The translations under genes were made by a program, and so were the position numbers. A stretch of 13,870 bases of DNA from Tannerella sp. (GTDB taxonomy: Bacteria > Bacteroidota > Bacteroidia > Bacteroidales > Tannerellaceae), in assembly GCA_031283915.1 (NCBI GenBank), contig JAITAY010000109.1, positions 1 through 13,870 of the forward strand, given 5' to 3'. Below, in pieces: positions 1-6,498 of the stretch (position 1 is the stretch's first letter; each line of letters opens with the position of its first letter). The notes under the pieces are model-generated. The model searched no databases, was not told the DNA's origin, and was given only the letters and a program-made list of their open reading frames with translations.

Positions 1-99
1 GACTTGACCGTCGAACAGGAAACGGGAGGCGACATATTCGCATCCTGCCGCCGCGACTTCGATTTTCTGACCAAATATCCCTGGACAAAACAGAATTGA
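1..99 (+). CDS. C-terminal fragment of an unidentified protein
   Basis: Frame 1 is open from the window edge for 32 codons and ends in TGA at 97-99; the gene starts outside the window. The visible tail contains GGDIFASC followed by a basic/aromatic end (RRDFDFLTKYPW). The G-x-D-I-x-A-x-C pattern loosely recalls the C-terminal cysteine motif of RlmN-type radical SAM rRNA methyltransferases (GxDIxAAC), but the residues around it do not follow that family, so I do not assign a function. It is followed by about 250 bases without a convincing gene. Confidence 0.45.
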   Translation, partial: DLTVEQETGGDIFASCRRDFDFLTKYPWTKQN

Positions 100-192
100 A
101 CGTACTGCCGGATGCCGGAGAAGAAAAGATACCCGCCCCGGACATTCTTTTTTCACTGCTTAAAGGCACGAGAGACGAAATATCGGGCAGGG

Positions 193-247
193 AAAGACAA
201 AAACGCAATCTTCAGGATTTCCCATCCCTTACTGCTTTTTTGTCTTT
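193..247 (+). terminator. possible hairpin downstream of the first gene
   Basis: An 11-base A-rich arm (193-203, AAAGACAAAAA) is perfectly complementary to 237-247 (TTTTTGTCTTT), with a 33-base spacer. It lies 94 bases after the stop of the partial gene. The A-rich/T-rich arms resemble a weak intrinsic terminator, but the long loop and low GC content make this uncertain. The rest of the 100-350 gap shows only a possible promoter at 284-291. Confidence 0.25.
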
Positions 248-283
248 TCTCCTCCGAAATTCAGGCTGAGTCAATATATGCCG

Positions 284-291
284 TATATTTG
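284..291 (+). promoter_or_regulatory. possible -7 element for the beta-helix gene
   Basis: TATATTTG matches the Bacteroides -7 consensus TAnnTTTG exactly and lies 59 bases upstream of the ATG at 351. No clear TTTG -33 element is found about 19 bases upstream (TTCAG there), so the assignment rests on the -7 match alone. A short hairpin, CTGTT/AACAG at 295-308, would lie at the start of the transcript. Confidence 0.35.
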
Positions 292-350
292 ACGCTGTTT
301 TTGAACAGATACGATTGATCAACGAAATGAACTTATAAACGTATACAGTC

Positions 351-2759
351 ATGACAAAAAAGAATAGAACAAGATGGATGAGCATTTTTCTCCTGCTACA
401 GGTTACCGCATTTGCCGTTCTGCAAGCGCAAACGCAGTTTTACGTATCGCCTTCCGGCAATGACAACAACGACGGAAGCCGCCAACGTCCCTTCCGGACG
501 ATCGAAAAAGCGCAAGCCGAAGCCCGGGAAACGCAGGGCGAAGTTGCCATTATCCTGCGGGAAGCCACCTACCGGCTTGCCGCTCCCCTCCGGTTTGCTC
601 CGCAGGACGGCACATCAGACAAATCCTTAGTGATTCGCGCCTTTCCGGGCGAGAAGGTGATATTCAGCGGGAGCATCGCGCTGGACAGCCTGCAATGGCA
701 ACCGCACAGGAAAGGAATCCTGAAAACCCGTATTGCCGGGCGTCCGCTGATGGATATGCTGGTGGTAAACGGTGAAATACGCCCCATGGCGCGTTATCCG
801 AACTATGATCCGGAGGCCATCCGTTTCAACGGAACGGCTGCCGATGCAACGGCGCCGGAACGGGTAAAAACATGGAAAAATCCTGCCGGAGGCTATCTCC
901 ATGCCATGCACGGCCACGACTGGGGTGATTTCCATTACCGGATTACCGGTAAAGACAGGAAGGGCAATCTCTTGATGGAAGGCGGCTGGCAAAACAATCG
1001 ACCTTCCGGGCTGCATGTCGCCAACCGGATGGTAGAAAACATCTTTGAAGAACTGGATGCTCCCGGCGAATGGTTCTACGACGCCGGACAATCGACGCTT
1101 TATTATTATCCGCTTGACGGCGAAGAGGTGAACAGTGCGTCTTTTGAAAGCCCGCAAATCAAGTGCCTGATAGAGTTTCGCGGAGATATTTCGACACCCG
1201 TGCGTAACATCACCGTCGAAGGAATCGACCTGACGCAAACGCTACGCACGTTCATGGAACCCTATGAACCTCTGCTCCGCTCCGACTGGACCATCTACCG
1301 CGGTGGCGCCGTATTTCTCGAAGGAACGGAACATTGCAGCCTGAAAAACTGTAATCTGTACAATCTTGGGGGAAATGCCGTCTTTTTCAGTAACTACAAC
1401 CGCCACGGCGAAGTGTCCGGCTCGCATTTTACCCATATCGGCGCCAGCGCCGTCTGTTTCACAGGCGATCCCGGAGCCGTGCGATCCCCGAGCTTCGCAT
1501 ACCCGCAGTTTGTTCCTGCGGCGGAAATCGACCGGGCGCAAGGCCCCAAGTCGGACAACTACCCCGCCGACTGCCGCGTTGATGACAACCTGATTCATCG
1601 CATCGGGCTTTATGAGAAACAGATTACGGGCGTGGAACTTTCGATGTGCCGTGCCATCACGGTGAGCCACAACAGCATTTACGACACGCCGCGTGCCGGA
1701 ATCAACATCAGTGAAGGTACCTGGGGCGGACATGTCCTTGAATTTAACGACGTCTTCAACACCGTCAGGGAAACAGGTGATCACGGCTCATTCAATTCCT
1801 GGGGCAGAGATCGCTACTGGCATCCCGATCGCCAAATGCTCGACTCCCTGCTGACAACCGACCACAAGGATCTGATTTTGGCCGACGCCATCGAAACGGT
1901 ACAAATACGCAACAATCGGTTTCGTTGCGACCGCGGATGGGACATCGACCTCGACGACGGTTCCACCAATTACCATATCTACAACAATCTTTGCCTGAAC
2001 GGAGGGCTGAAACTGCGGGAGGGATTCTATCGCGTAGTGGAAAACAATATCATCATCAACAATACCCTGCACCGTCACGTATGCTTCAGAGAAAACAGTA
2101 CCGTCTTTACGCGCAACATCGTCCTGCTGCCCTATGAACCTCAACCGCCTTCCGGATATGATACCCAAGGCACGCTGATTGACTACAATATCTTTGCCGA
2201 CAGCCTCACATGGAAAGTTGCACGGGAATACGGTACGGACATGCATTCCCTTGTTTCCAAAGTACCCTTCGTTGATCCGGCGTCGGGTGATTTCCGGGTA
2301 TCCGGCGAGGCGACGGAAATTTTCCGCATGGGCTTCCAGAATTTCGACATGGATCGATTCGGCGTAGTATCCGAACGCTTGAAAGCGCTGGCCGAACGAC
2401 CGATCATGCCTGTTCCGGTACAGAATGCCGGCGTCTCCGATTCTGAAAGACTTACCTGGGAAGGCGTACAAATCAAAAACCTGGAAAGTCTCGGCGAACG
2501 GTCGGCCACCGGAATGGATTCGGAACGGGGTGTCTACGTCATTGCCGTAGCAGCCTGGGGAGCGCCTTTGAACGACTATCTCAGGTCGAACGATGTGATT
2601 CTGGGATTTGCAGGCAAGCCGGTTAACAACCTGACCGACTTTTTCAATGCCATTGCCGGAGTCAACTTGAAGGAATCGCAGCAAATGACCATTTTCCGCA
2701 ATCAAAAGGAACGGGTCATCACGCTTCCGGCCGGCATTATTCGGGCAAATATTCGGTAG
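351..2759 (+). CDS. secreted right-handed parallel beta-helix protein with C-terminal PDZ-like domain (GH141-like)
   Basis: The protein has 802 residues. Residues 1-26 form a signal peptide (basic MTKKNRTR start, hydrophobic core, cleavage near LQA|Q), so it should be exported. The mature part opens with FYVSPSGNDNNDGS and RPFRTIEKAQ, the usual entry of pectate-lyase-fold/DUF1565-type beta-helix proteins, followed by LVVNGEIRPMARYPN and EWFYDAGQSTLYYYP, both typical of large glycan-active beta-helix proteins such as family GH141. Turns with repeated asparagines (about residues 300-650) fit the coils of the helix. A conserved-looking GDHGSFNSWGRDRYW stands near residues 476-490. Residues about 705-795 look like a PDZ domain (GVYVIAV, NDVILGFAGKPV, hydrophobic end). 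The fold is well supported. Carbohydrate activity is likely by family, but GH141 membership and the substrate are inference. It converges on the oxidoreductase cluster and has no close co-directional neighbour. Confidence 0.8.
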   Translation: MTKKNRTRWMSIFLLLQVTAFAVLQAQTQFYVSPSGNDNNDGSRQRPFRTIEKAQAEARETQGEVAIILREATYRLAAPLRFAPQDGTSDKSLVIRAFPGEKVIFSGSIALDSLQWQPHRKGILKTRIAGRPLMDMLVVNGEIRPMARYPNYDPEAIRFNGTAADATAPERVKTWKNPAGGYLHAMHGHDWGDFHYRITGKDRKGNLLMEGGWQNNRPSGLHVANRMVENIFEELDAPGEWFYDAGQSTLYYYPLDGEEVNSASFESPQIKCLIEFRGDISTPVRNITVEGIDLTQTLRTFMEPYEPLLRSDWTIYRGGAVFLEGTEHCSLKNCNLYNLGGNAVFFSNYNRHGEVSGSHFTHIGASAVCFTGDPGAVRSPSFAYPQFVPAAEIDRAQGPKSDNYPADCRVDDNLIHRIGLYEKQITGVELSMCRAITVSHNSIYDTPRAGINISEGTWGGHVLEFNDVFNTVRETGDHGSFNSWGRDRYWHPDRQMLDSLLTTDHKDLILADAIETVQIRNNRFRCDRGWDIDLDDGSTNYHIYNNLCLNGGLKLREGFYRVVENNIIINNTLHRHVCFRENSTVFTRNIVLLPYEPQPPSGYDTQGTLIDYNIFADSLTWKVAREYGTDMHSLVSKVPFVDPASGDFRVSGEATEIFRMGFQNFDMDRFGVVSERLKALAERPIMPVPVQNAGVSDSERLTWEGVQIKNLESLGERSATGMDSERGVYVIAVAAWGAPLNDYLRSNDVILGFAGKPVNNLTDFFNAIAGVNLKESQQMTIFRNQKERVITLPAGIIRANIR

Positions 2760-2871
2760 TCACTTACTCTTCACGGGATGGTCTTGTGCTTCATATATAT
2801 ACTGCTGTGACTTTGTGGGGAGCGTTATGTTCTGCATTGACACAAGGGTTGTCTGCCGGGAATCGTTGACC

Positions 2872-2951
2872 TTTTGAATCATTGAACGGCCTGTTTGAAA
2901 TGACAGCAATTCACCCTTGCTGCACCAAACAGGCCGTTCAATGATTCAAAA
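2872..2951. repeat. 26-base perfect inverted repeat forming an 80-base hairpin
   Basis: Arms 2872-2897 and 2926-2951 are perfect reverse complements over 26 bases. The 28-base centre contains a second pair, CAGCAA (2904-2909) and TTGCTG (2917-2922), around a 7-base loop, so the whole unit can fold as stem, internal loop, stem, loop. It lies in the 273-base gap between two convergent genes, where a bidirectional terminator would be expected. However, the T-run is on the 5' side and the A-run on the 3' side of the stem on the + strand, opposite to a classical terminator. It may be a terminator/processing hairpin or a small palindromic repeat element. The remainder of 2760-3032 shows nothing I can name. 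Confidence 0.7.
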
Positions 2952-3032
2952 AAACACCACCCTGTTTCCATCTCACAACTTCAAACAACGAAAAGCATAA
3001 TCATTGACCATTAATCATCAAACGAAGATGCG

Positions 3033-4544
3033 TTATTTTCTCTTTGCCAATTCCAGTGCGTGCGTCGTCACGTAGTATTTGGCCAGCATGTTAGGCACTT
3101 CCCATACCGGCAAGGCGCCTTCCGTCAGGAAAGACAGGAAGTTTGCCGTTACCTGACCAAAATGCGCTTCATGACCGTTGTGATAATGCTCCGGAACGAT
3201 TACTTGCCAGAGGCCGTCTTTCAGCTTGTGCAGGCTGACGCCCGGATATTGTTCCGTAATGCCCGTCAAGGCATTCAACAGGTCTTTTTCGCAGGCTTCC
3301 GGATCCATCCCCGGCGCCATGCGGATCGACAGAACCGGCCTGTAGTTCTGTTCTTTTCCCTGTTCGATGATCAGGTGCGCCTTACTGCCTTTCATCACGG
3401 AATAATGCGTGTCGCCGCCGCCTTCGGGGTAAGTGTAGTTCCATATCACCGACACCCTGGCGTGTATACCCTTGATCCGGTAGGTGATGTCGCCGTTGGC
3501 ATAAACTTGAAGCGTGTCGTCGCGGACATCCTTCCGCAGATAGTCGGGATACGTATCCCGGCCTGTCACTTCCTTGAACTGAGCGGGCGAGAGTGAGGTT
3601 GTCCAGCGGTTGGCGTCCAGCAGTTCAATGTCTGTCCCGTAACGGATGATCTGCTCCGGAAAACAAGCCCACTGTACGAGGTCTACTAAGTGCGTTGTCA
3701 CGTCCACAATGCCTTCGCCCTGCTGTTCCGTATCGAAAAACCAGACGGGACGTATCAACGGATTGCCCGAAACCGTCTTAAAGAAGTGATGTACACTTTC
3801 TTTGGTGACGGCCGGGTCGTCGGGCGTACCCGTCTGCTGTTCCCCGTAGACGGCCGGCAGTCTCGAAAAGGCGCGTTGCAGCAGGGTGGTGATTTCGAAA
3901 CGTTCGGTCATGATGTCGTAGAGCAGCACCTTATTCCTGCCGGCAATCTCAAAACATTCCTTCAACTGTTCGAAATCGGCTGTACTGATGGCCATGGGTT
4001 TGTCGGACAGCACATTCAAACCGGCGGAAACGGCATGGCGGATGTAATCCGTTTTCTTGCCGTTGTTACCGGCCAGCACAACGGCGTTTCCCTTTTTCTC
4101 CCGCAGCATTTTCTCCTGATAATCCGCACCGGTATAGACTTTTTCGTCCCACTGTGTGGGCGATTCGGCTCGCGTGTTATAGCCCTTGATTTTTTTCAGG
4201 TACTCTGCCACGTCTTCGCCTTCCGGGGCATAGACATAGACTTCGTTGCCGACTTGCGGATAGGAGGTCTTTTGTACCAGCGCCGCATGGAAATGTCCCG
4301 GGTCGAGTATGATTAAACGCACTTCGTCTCCGGAGGACGCCGCGCCCGATCCCGTCTTCGGGGCGCATGAGGCGCTCCACAGAAAGATACCAATCATGGA
4401 TAGCAGCTTATAATTTATACTTGCGTTGTGGTTCTTGCCTGTCCGGTTTTTCGGATTCGCCCCGTTTTTGTAATGGTTTTCAGGCTCCATTGTTCCTGCG
4501 CCGTAACCGGCGCGTTGTCTGAGATTTCTAAAATACTGTTTCAT
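3033..4544 (-). CDS. Gfo/Idh/MocA-like oxidoreductase, putative lipoprotein (PF16490-type C-terminal domain)
   Basis: The longest frame gives 503 residues. A hydrophobic stretch ending in LWSASC (Cys60) looks like a lipobox, so the product is probably a lipid-anchored envelope protein. The body is a Gfo/Idh/MocA-type fold: a Rossmann-like start (RLIILDPGHFHAALV, about 76-90), the DKPM motif (181-184; equivalent to the catalytic-lysine EKP), and GIVDVTTHLVD (278-288), where a Thr-His-x-x-Asp element replaces the usual substrate-site motif. The C-terminal half matches what I know of the Bacteroidota 'putative oxidoreductase C-terminal' family. The usual glycine-rich GxGxxG is absent, so NAD binding may be altered. 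The start is uncertain: ATG at 4490 has AGGAACA just before it and would give 485 residues, while ATG at 4544 leaves an unusually long basic leader before the hydrophobic segment. It is last in the minus-strand cluster, behind the palindrome array. Confidence 0.75.
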   Translation of the reverse strand: MKQYFRNLRQRAGYGAGTMEPENHYKNGANPKNRTGKNHNASINYKLLSMIGIFLWSASCAPKTGSGAASSGDEVRLIILDPGHFHAALVQKTSYPQVGNEVYVYAPEGEDVAEYLKKIKGYNTRAESPTQWDEKVYTGADYQEKMLREKKGNAVVLAGNNGKKTDYIRHAVSAGLNVLSDKPMAISTADFEQLKECFEIAGRNKVLLYDIMTERFEITTLLQRAFSRLPAVYGEQQTGTPDDPAVTKESVHHFFKTVSGNPLIRPVWFFDTEQQGEGIVDVTTHLVDLVQWACFPEQIIRYGTDIELLDANRWTTSLSPAQFKEVTGRDTYPDYLRKDVRDDTLQVYANGDITYRIKGIHARVSVIWNYTYPEGGGDTHYSVMKGSKAHLIIEQGKEQNYRPVLSIRMAPGMDPEACEKDLLNALTGITEQYPGVSLHKLKDGLWQVIVPEHYHNGHEAHFGQVTANFLSFLTEGALPVWEVPNMLAKYYVTTHALELAKRK

Positions 4545-4588
4545 ACACTTTGCTTTCTATTAAAATATATTCCTGTTCTGTTTCCGGT

Positions 4589-4681
4589 TTTAGACACCCG
4601 TCTAAAGGATCTTTAGACGACCGTCTAAAGACTGTTTGGACGAGTATCCAAAGACCGTTTAGACGGACGTCTTAAGACGTT
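4589..4681. repeat. four tandem 23-base dyad-symmetric units
   Basis: Units start at 4589, 4612, 4635 and 4658, exactly 23 bases apart. Consensus: TTTAGACG, two to three variable bases, CGTCTAAA, then GACCG-like. Units 1 and 2 have 7-base arms (TTTAGAC/GTCTAAA). Unit 3 has TTTGGA/TCCAAA, so both arms changed together and pairing is kept. Unit 4 has AGACG/CGTCT and runs into the 12-base palindrome at 4668-4679. The array fills most of the gap between the HU-like gene (its stop codon, 4672-4674, lies in unit 4) and the downstream oxidoreductase. It could be tandem operators, a string of RNA hairpins that alters expression of the last gene, or a local repeat expansion. Confidence 0.9.
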
Positions 4682-5421
4682 CCGGACATGGGTTGCTTCA
4701 CTGTTAATACCCTGCCGAACAGGGTTGATCTCGGTTCTTTCAAGAAAAAACTGACGGCATATTGCGTCGTTACCTCCAGGAGATAGGCGCCGGGATCCAG
4801 CGCCGGGATGATTACAATCAGTTCCGAAGGATTGTTCACGACGATGTCCGCCTCCTCCACCTTGATGCGTTCGGAGGTTGACCGGTTAATGAAATAGACG
4901 CCGTTGGCCGCATTGCTGCCGGCAATTTTGATTTTGTATCCGGCAATTTTCAAGTTACGGTTCGGTGTAAGCAGGTCGTTTACCGAGCTGGTGCGCACGT
5001 CGGTTACCTGTTCAATAACGGCGCCGGTGTCGGCAAGACCGAGAAATTCAACCTCCACCTGTTCGAGTTCCCTGCGCAGGAGCGCACCTTGATGAAAATC
5101 GAACAGGAGGGTATGCTTTTCCTTGTCATATTGTTCCTTAGGACTGTTTGCGACACCCCTCACCTGAGGTCCCGCCATGTACCATCCCGTATTGACGGAA
5201 AATCCGTCGCACAGTTGATAAGCCATTTCGGCGTGATACAGGTTGACGGCATGTTCCATCGCGACAGCCGGGATATCGGCGCCGCCGCGCAAAACGGCCG
5301 TCTCGCAAATTTCTTTCACGCCAAGCGTACGCTCGGAAACCGGACGGATAATATAATCGTCGGAACCGGGCGTAAACGAGTTCTTATACAGCCAGGCTCC
5401 GATTCGGTGTAAGGTGGACAT
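4672..5421 (-). CDS. HU-like DNA-binding domain plus DUF4469 (Ig-like) protein
   Basis: The protein has 249 residues and no signal peptide, so it is probably cytoplasmic. The N-terminal half (about 1-120) carries the pattern of the Bacteroidota HU-like DNA-binding family (PF14848): IIRPVSERTLGVKEICETAV, RGGADIPA, and YQLCDGFSVNTGWYMAGPQVRGV. The C-terminal half (about 130-245) matches DUF4469 (PF14734), an Ig-like fold: TDVRTSSVNDLLTPNRNL, IKIAGSNAANGVYFIN, NPSELIVIIPALDPGAYLLEVTTQ. The family is recognised with good confidence; its exact role is not established, though DNA binding or nucleoid-type function is expected. The gene starts 18 bases after the PmoA-family gene, suggesting one transcript. 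Its stop overlaps the 23-base palindrome array, an obvious candidate target for a DNA-binding product, which is inference only. Confidence 0.85.
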   Translation of the reverse strand: MSTLHRIGAWLYKNSFTPGSDDYIIRPVSERTLGVKEICETAVLRGGADIPAVAMEHAVNLYHAEMAYQLCDGFSVNTGWYMAGPQVRGVANSPKEQYDKEKHTLLFDFHQGALLRRELEQVEVEFLGLADTGAVIEQVTDVRTSSVNDLLTPNRNLKIAGYKIKIAGSNAANGVYFINRSTSERIKVEEADIVVNNPSELIVIIPALDPGAYLLEVTTQYAVSFFLKEPRSTLFGRVLTVKQPMSGTS

Positions 5422-5439
5422 AGCGCTTAGGATTCGTCA

Positions 5440-6495
5440 TCAGTTAGGGTTGCAAAAATCCTCCGCCAGGCTGTTCAAGTCCGCATCGGTCAGGTAGCCG
5501 TTCGTCCGGATGACGATCAGGTGTTTAAACGTCACCGATTCTCCGGGCGCCAGCGTGAGGACAAACAGGGGGGCTGCCGGATCGAACACCCGGCTGCCCA
5601 GATTGTTGGTTGAGAACAGGCCGTAACCGCGGGCATGGGAATGCGCCGGATAGCCGGGGTTGTCCTTGTGGTCGAGGATGGCGAGGGTGATGGCTTCGCC
5701 GTTCTTCTCGGCCGACAGACTGACCCACCGTGTCGGTTTACCCCATACGTCGCCCTTTTCCAGGCCTTCGCTGTTGCGGTATACGCCGTTGACGCCCTCA
5801 TTGTTCATCACCGGCACAGGGGTTTCGTTGCCGTTCGCATCCAGAAACAGTTCCGGATTCTTCGACGGCTCTTCAAACGCCCGATCCACGCGAATGGCGA
5901 TCAATCCTTCCTTATTATCGGTGAAAACCACCGTGTCCTGCTGCGCCGTCAGGGTCGTAATGCGTTCGATGATGCGCCGGTCGCCCTCGCCGCTGAAGAT
6001 GTATTCCGTTTGGTCGCGGAGGAGCGTTTTCCCGCTGTGATCCGTCCAGTCGGCCGCCACGGTCAGCCGTCCTTCCTTTGCGCCGCTCTGCGCGAGAAGG
6101 ATGCTGCGGTGACGGATGGAACCGTAACCGGTCTTTTGCTCCGCAGGAACGGCATAGGAATTATTCCAGAAATCGAGTCCGTTGACATCGCCGAAGTTGA
6201 ACCAGAGGCCGACGTGATGCGGATGGTCTATCCGCTCGTTCGGACGCGGGTCGCGCGGGAAGCCGCGTGTAACGACCGTCCCCTGCGCCGTGTACAGCGG
6301 GTAGAGGACGGGCTTCTCCAAATCGTCGGGATAAATGTAGGAGGTGAATAACCGTCCGTTATAGCGCACGTCCACCTTTTTCTGCGCTTCGTCGGGGAGC
6401 ACTTCAATGCCCCGGGATTGCCCGCAGGCGGACAGTGCCGCCAACGCCGCGCCGATCGCCATCATGCCGAAGAGAGTATACGTATATGCTTTCAT
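5440..6495 (-). CDS. PmoA-family (DUF6807) lipoprotein
   Basis: The protein has 351 residues. Residues 1-24 form a lipoprotein signal: hydrophobic core then LSAC with Cys24, so the product is probably anchored in the envelope. The signature DHPHHVGLWFNFGDVNGLDFW (residues 90-110) is typical of the PmoA/DUF6807 family (PF14100), as are HSHARGYGLFSTNNLG and the end of the domain with LTLAPGESVTFKHLIVI. Despite the family's 'methane oxygenase PmoA' name in databases, members in Bacteroidota occur with carbohydrate oxidoreductases, and no methane link is implied here. The His-rich DHPHH could be an active or metal site. The gene lies 3 bases downstream of the Tat oxidoreductase gene and 18 bases upstream of the HU-like gene, so co-transcription is likely. 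Confidence 0.85.
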   Translation of the reverse strand: MKAYTYTLFGMMAIGAALAALSACGQSRGIEVLPDEAQKKVDVRYNGRLFTSYIYPDDLEKPVLYPLYTAQGTVVTRGFPRDPRPNERIDHPHHVGLWFNFGDVNGLDFWNNSYAVPAEQKTGYGSIRHRSILLAQSGAKEGRLTVAADWTDHSGKTLLRDQTEYIFSGEGDRRIIERITTLTAQQDTVVFTDNKEGLIAIRVDRAFEEPSKNPELFLDANGNETPVPVMNNEGVNGVYRNSEGLEKGDVWGKPTRWVSLSAEKNGEAITLAILDHKDNPGYPAHSHARGYGLFSTNNLGSRVFDPAAPLFVLTLAPGESVTFKHLIVIRTNGYLTDADLNSLAEDFCNPN

Positions 6496-6498
6496 CGG

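Noticed and set aside
112..318. 68-codon + strand frame upstream of the beta-helix gene
   Set aside because: It has no ribosome binding site, unusual composition, no recognisable domain, and covers the possible hairpin and promoter. Most likely chance.
1788..2705. 305-codon minus-strand frame opposite the beta-helix gene
   Set aside because: It lies wholly antisense to a well-supported gene and encodes no recognisable domain. Long antisense frames are expected at this base composition.
2872..2951. Classical Rho-independent terminator
   Set aside because: No T-run follows the stem in either direction. It is kept as an inverted repeat of unknown role.
4589..4681. CRISPR array or type III toxin-antitoxin RNA repeats
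   Set aside because: There are no unique spacers between the 23-base units, only a continuous tandem array. No cas gene and no toxin-like gene is adjacent.
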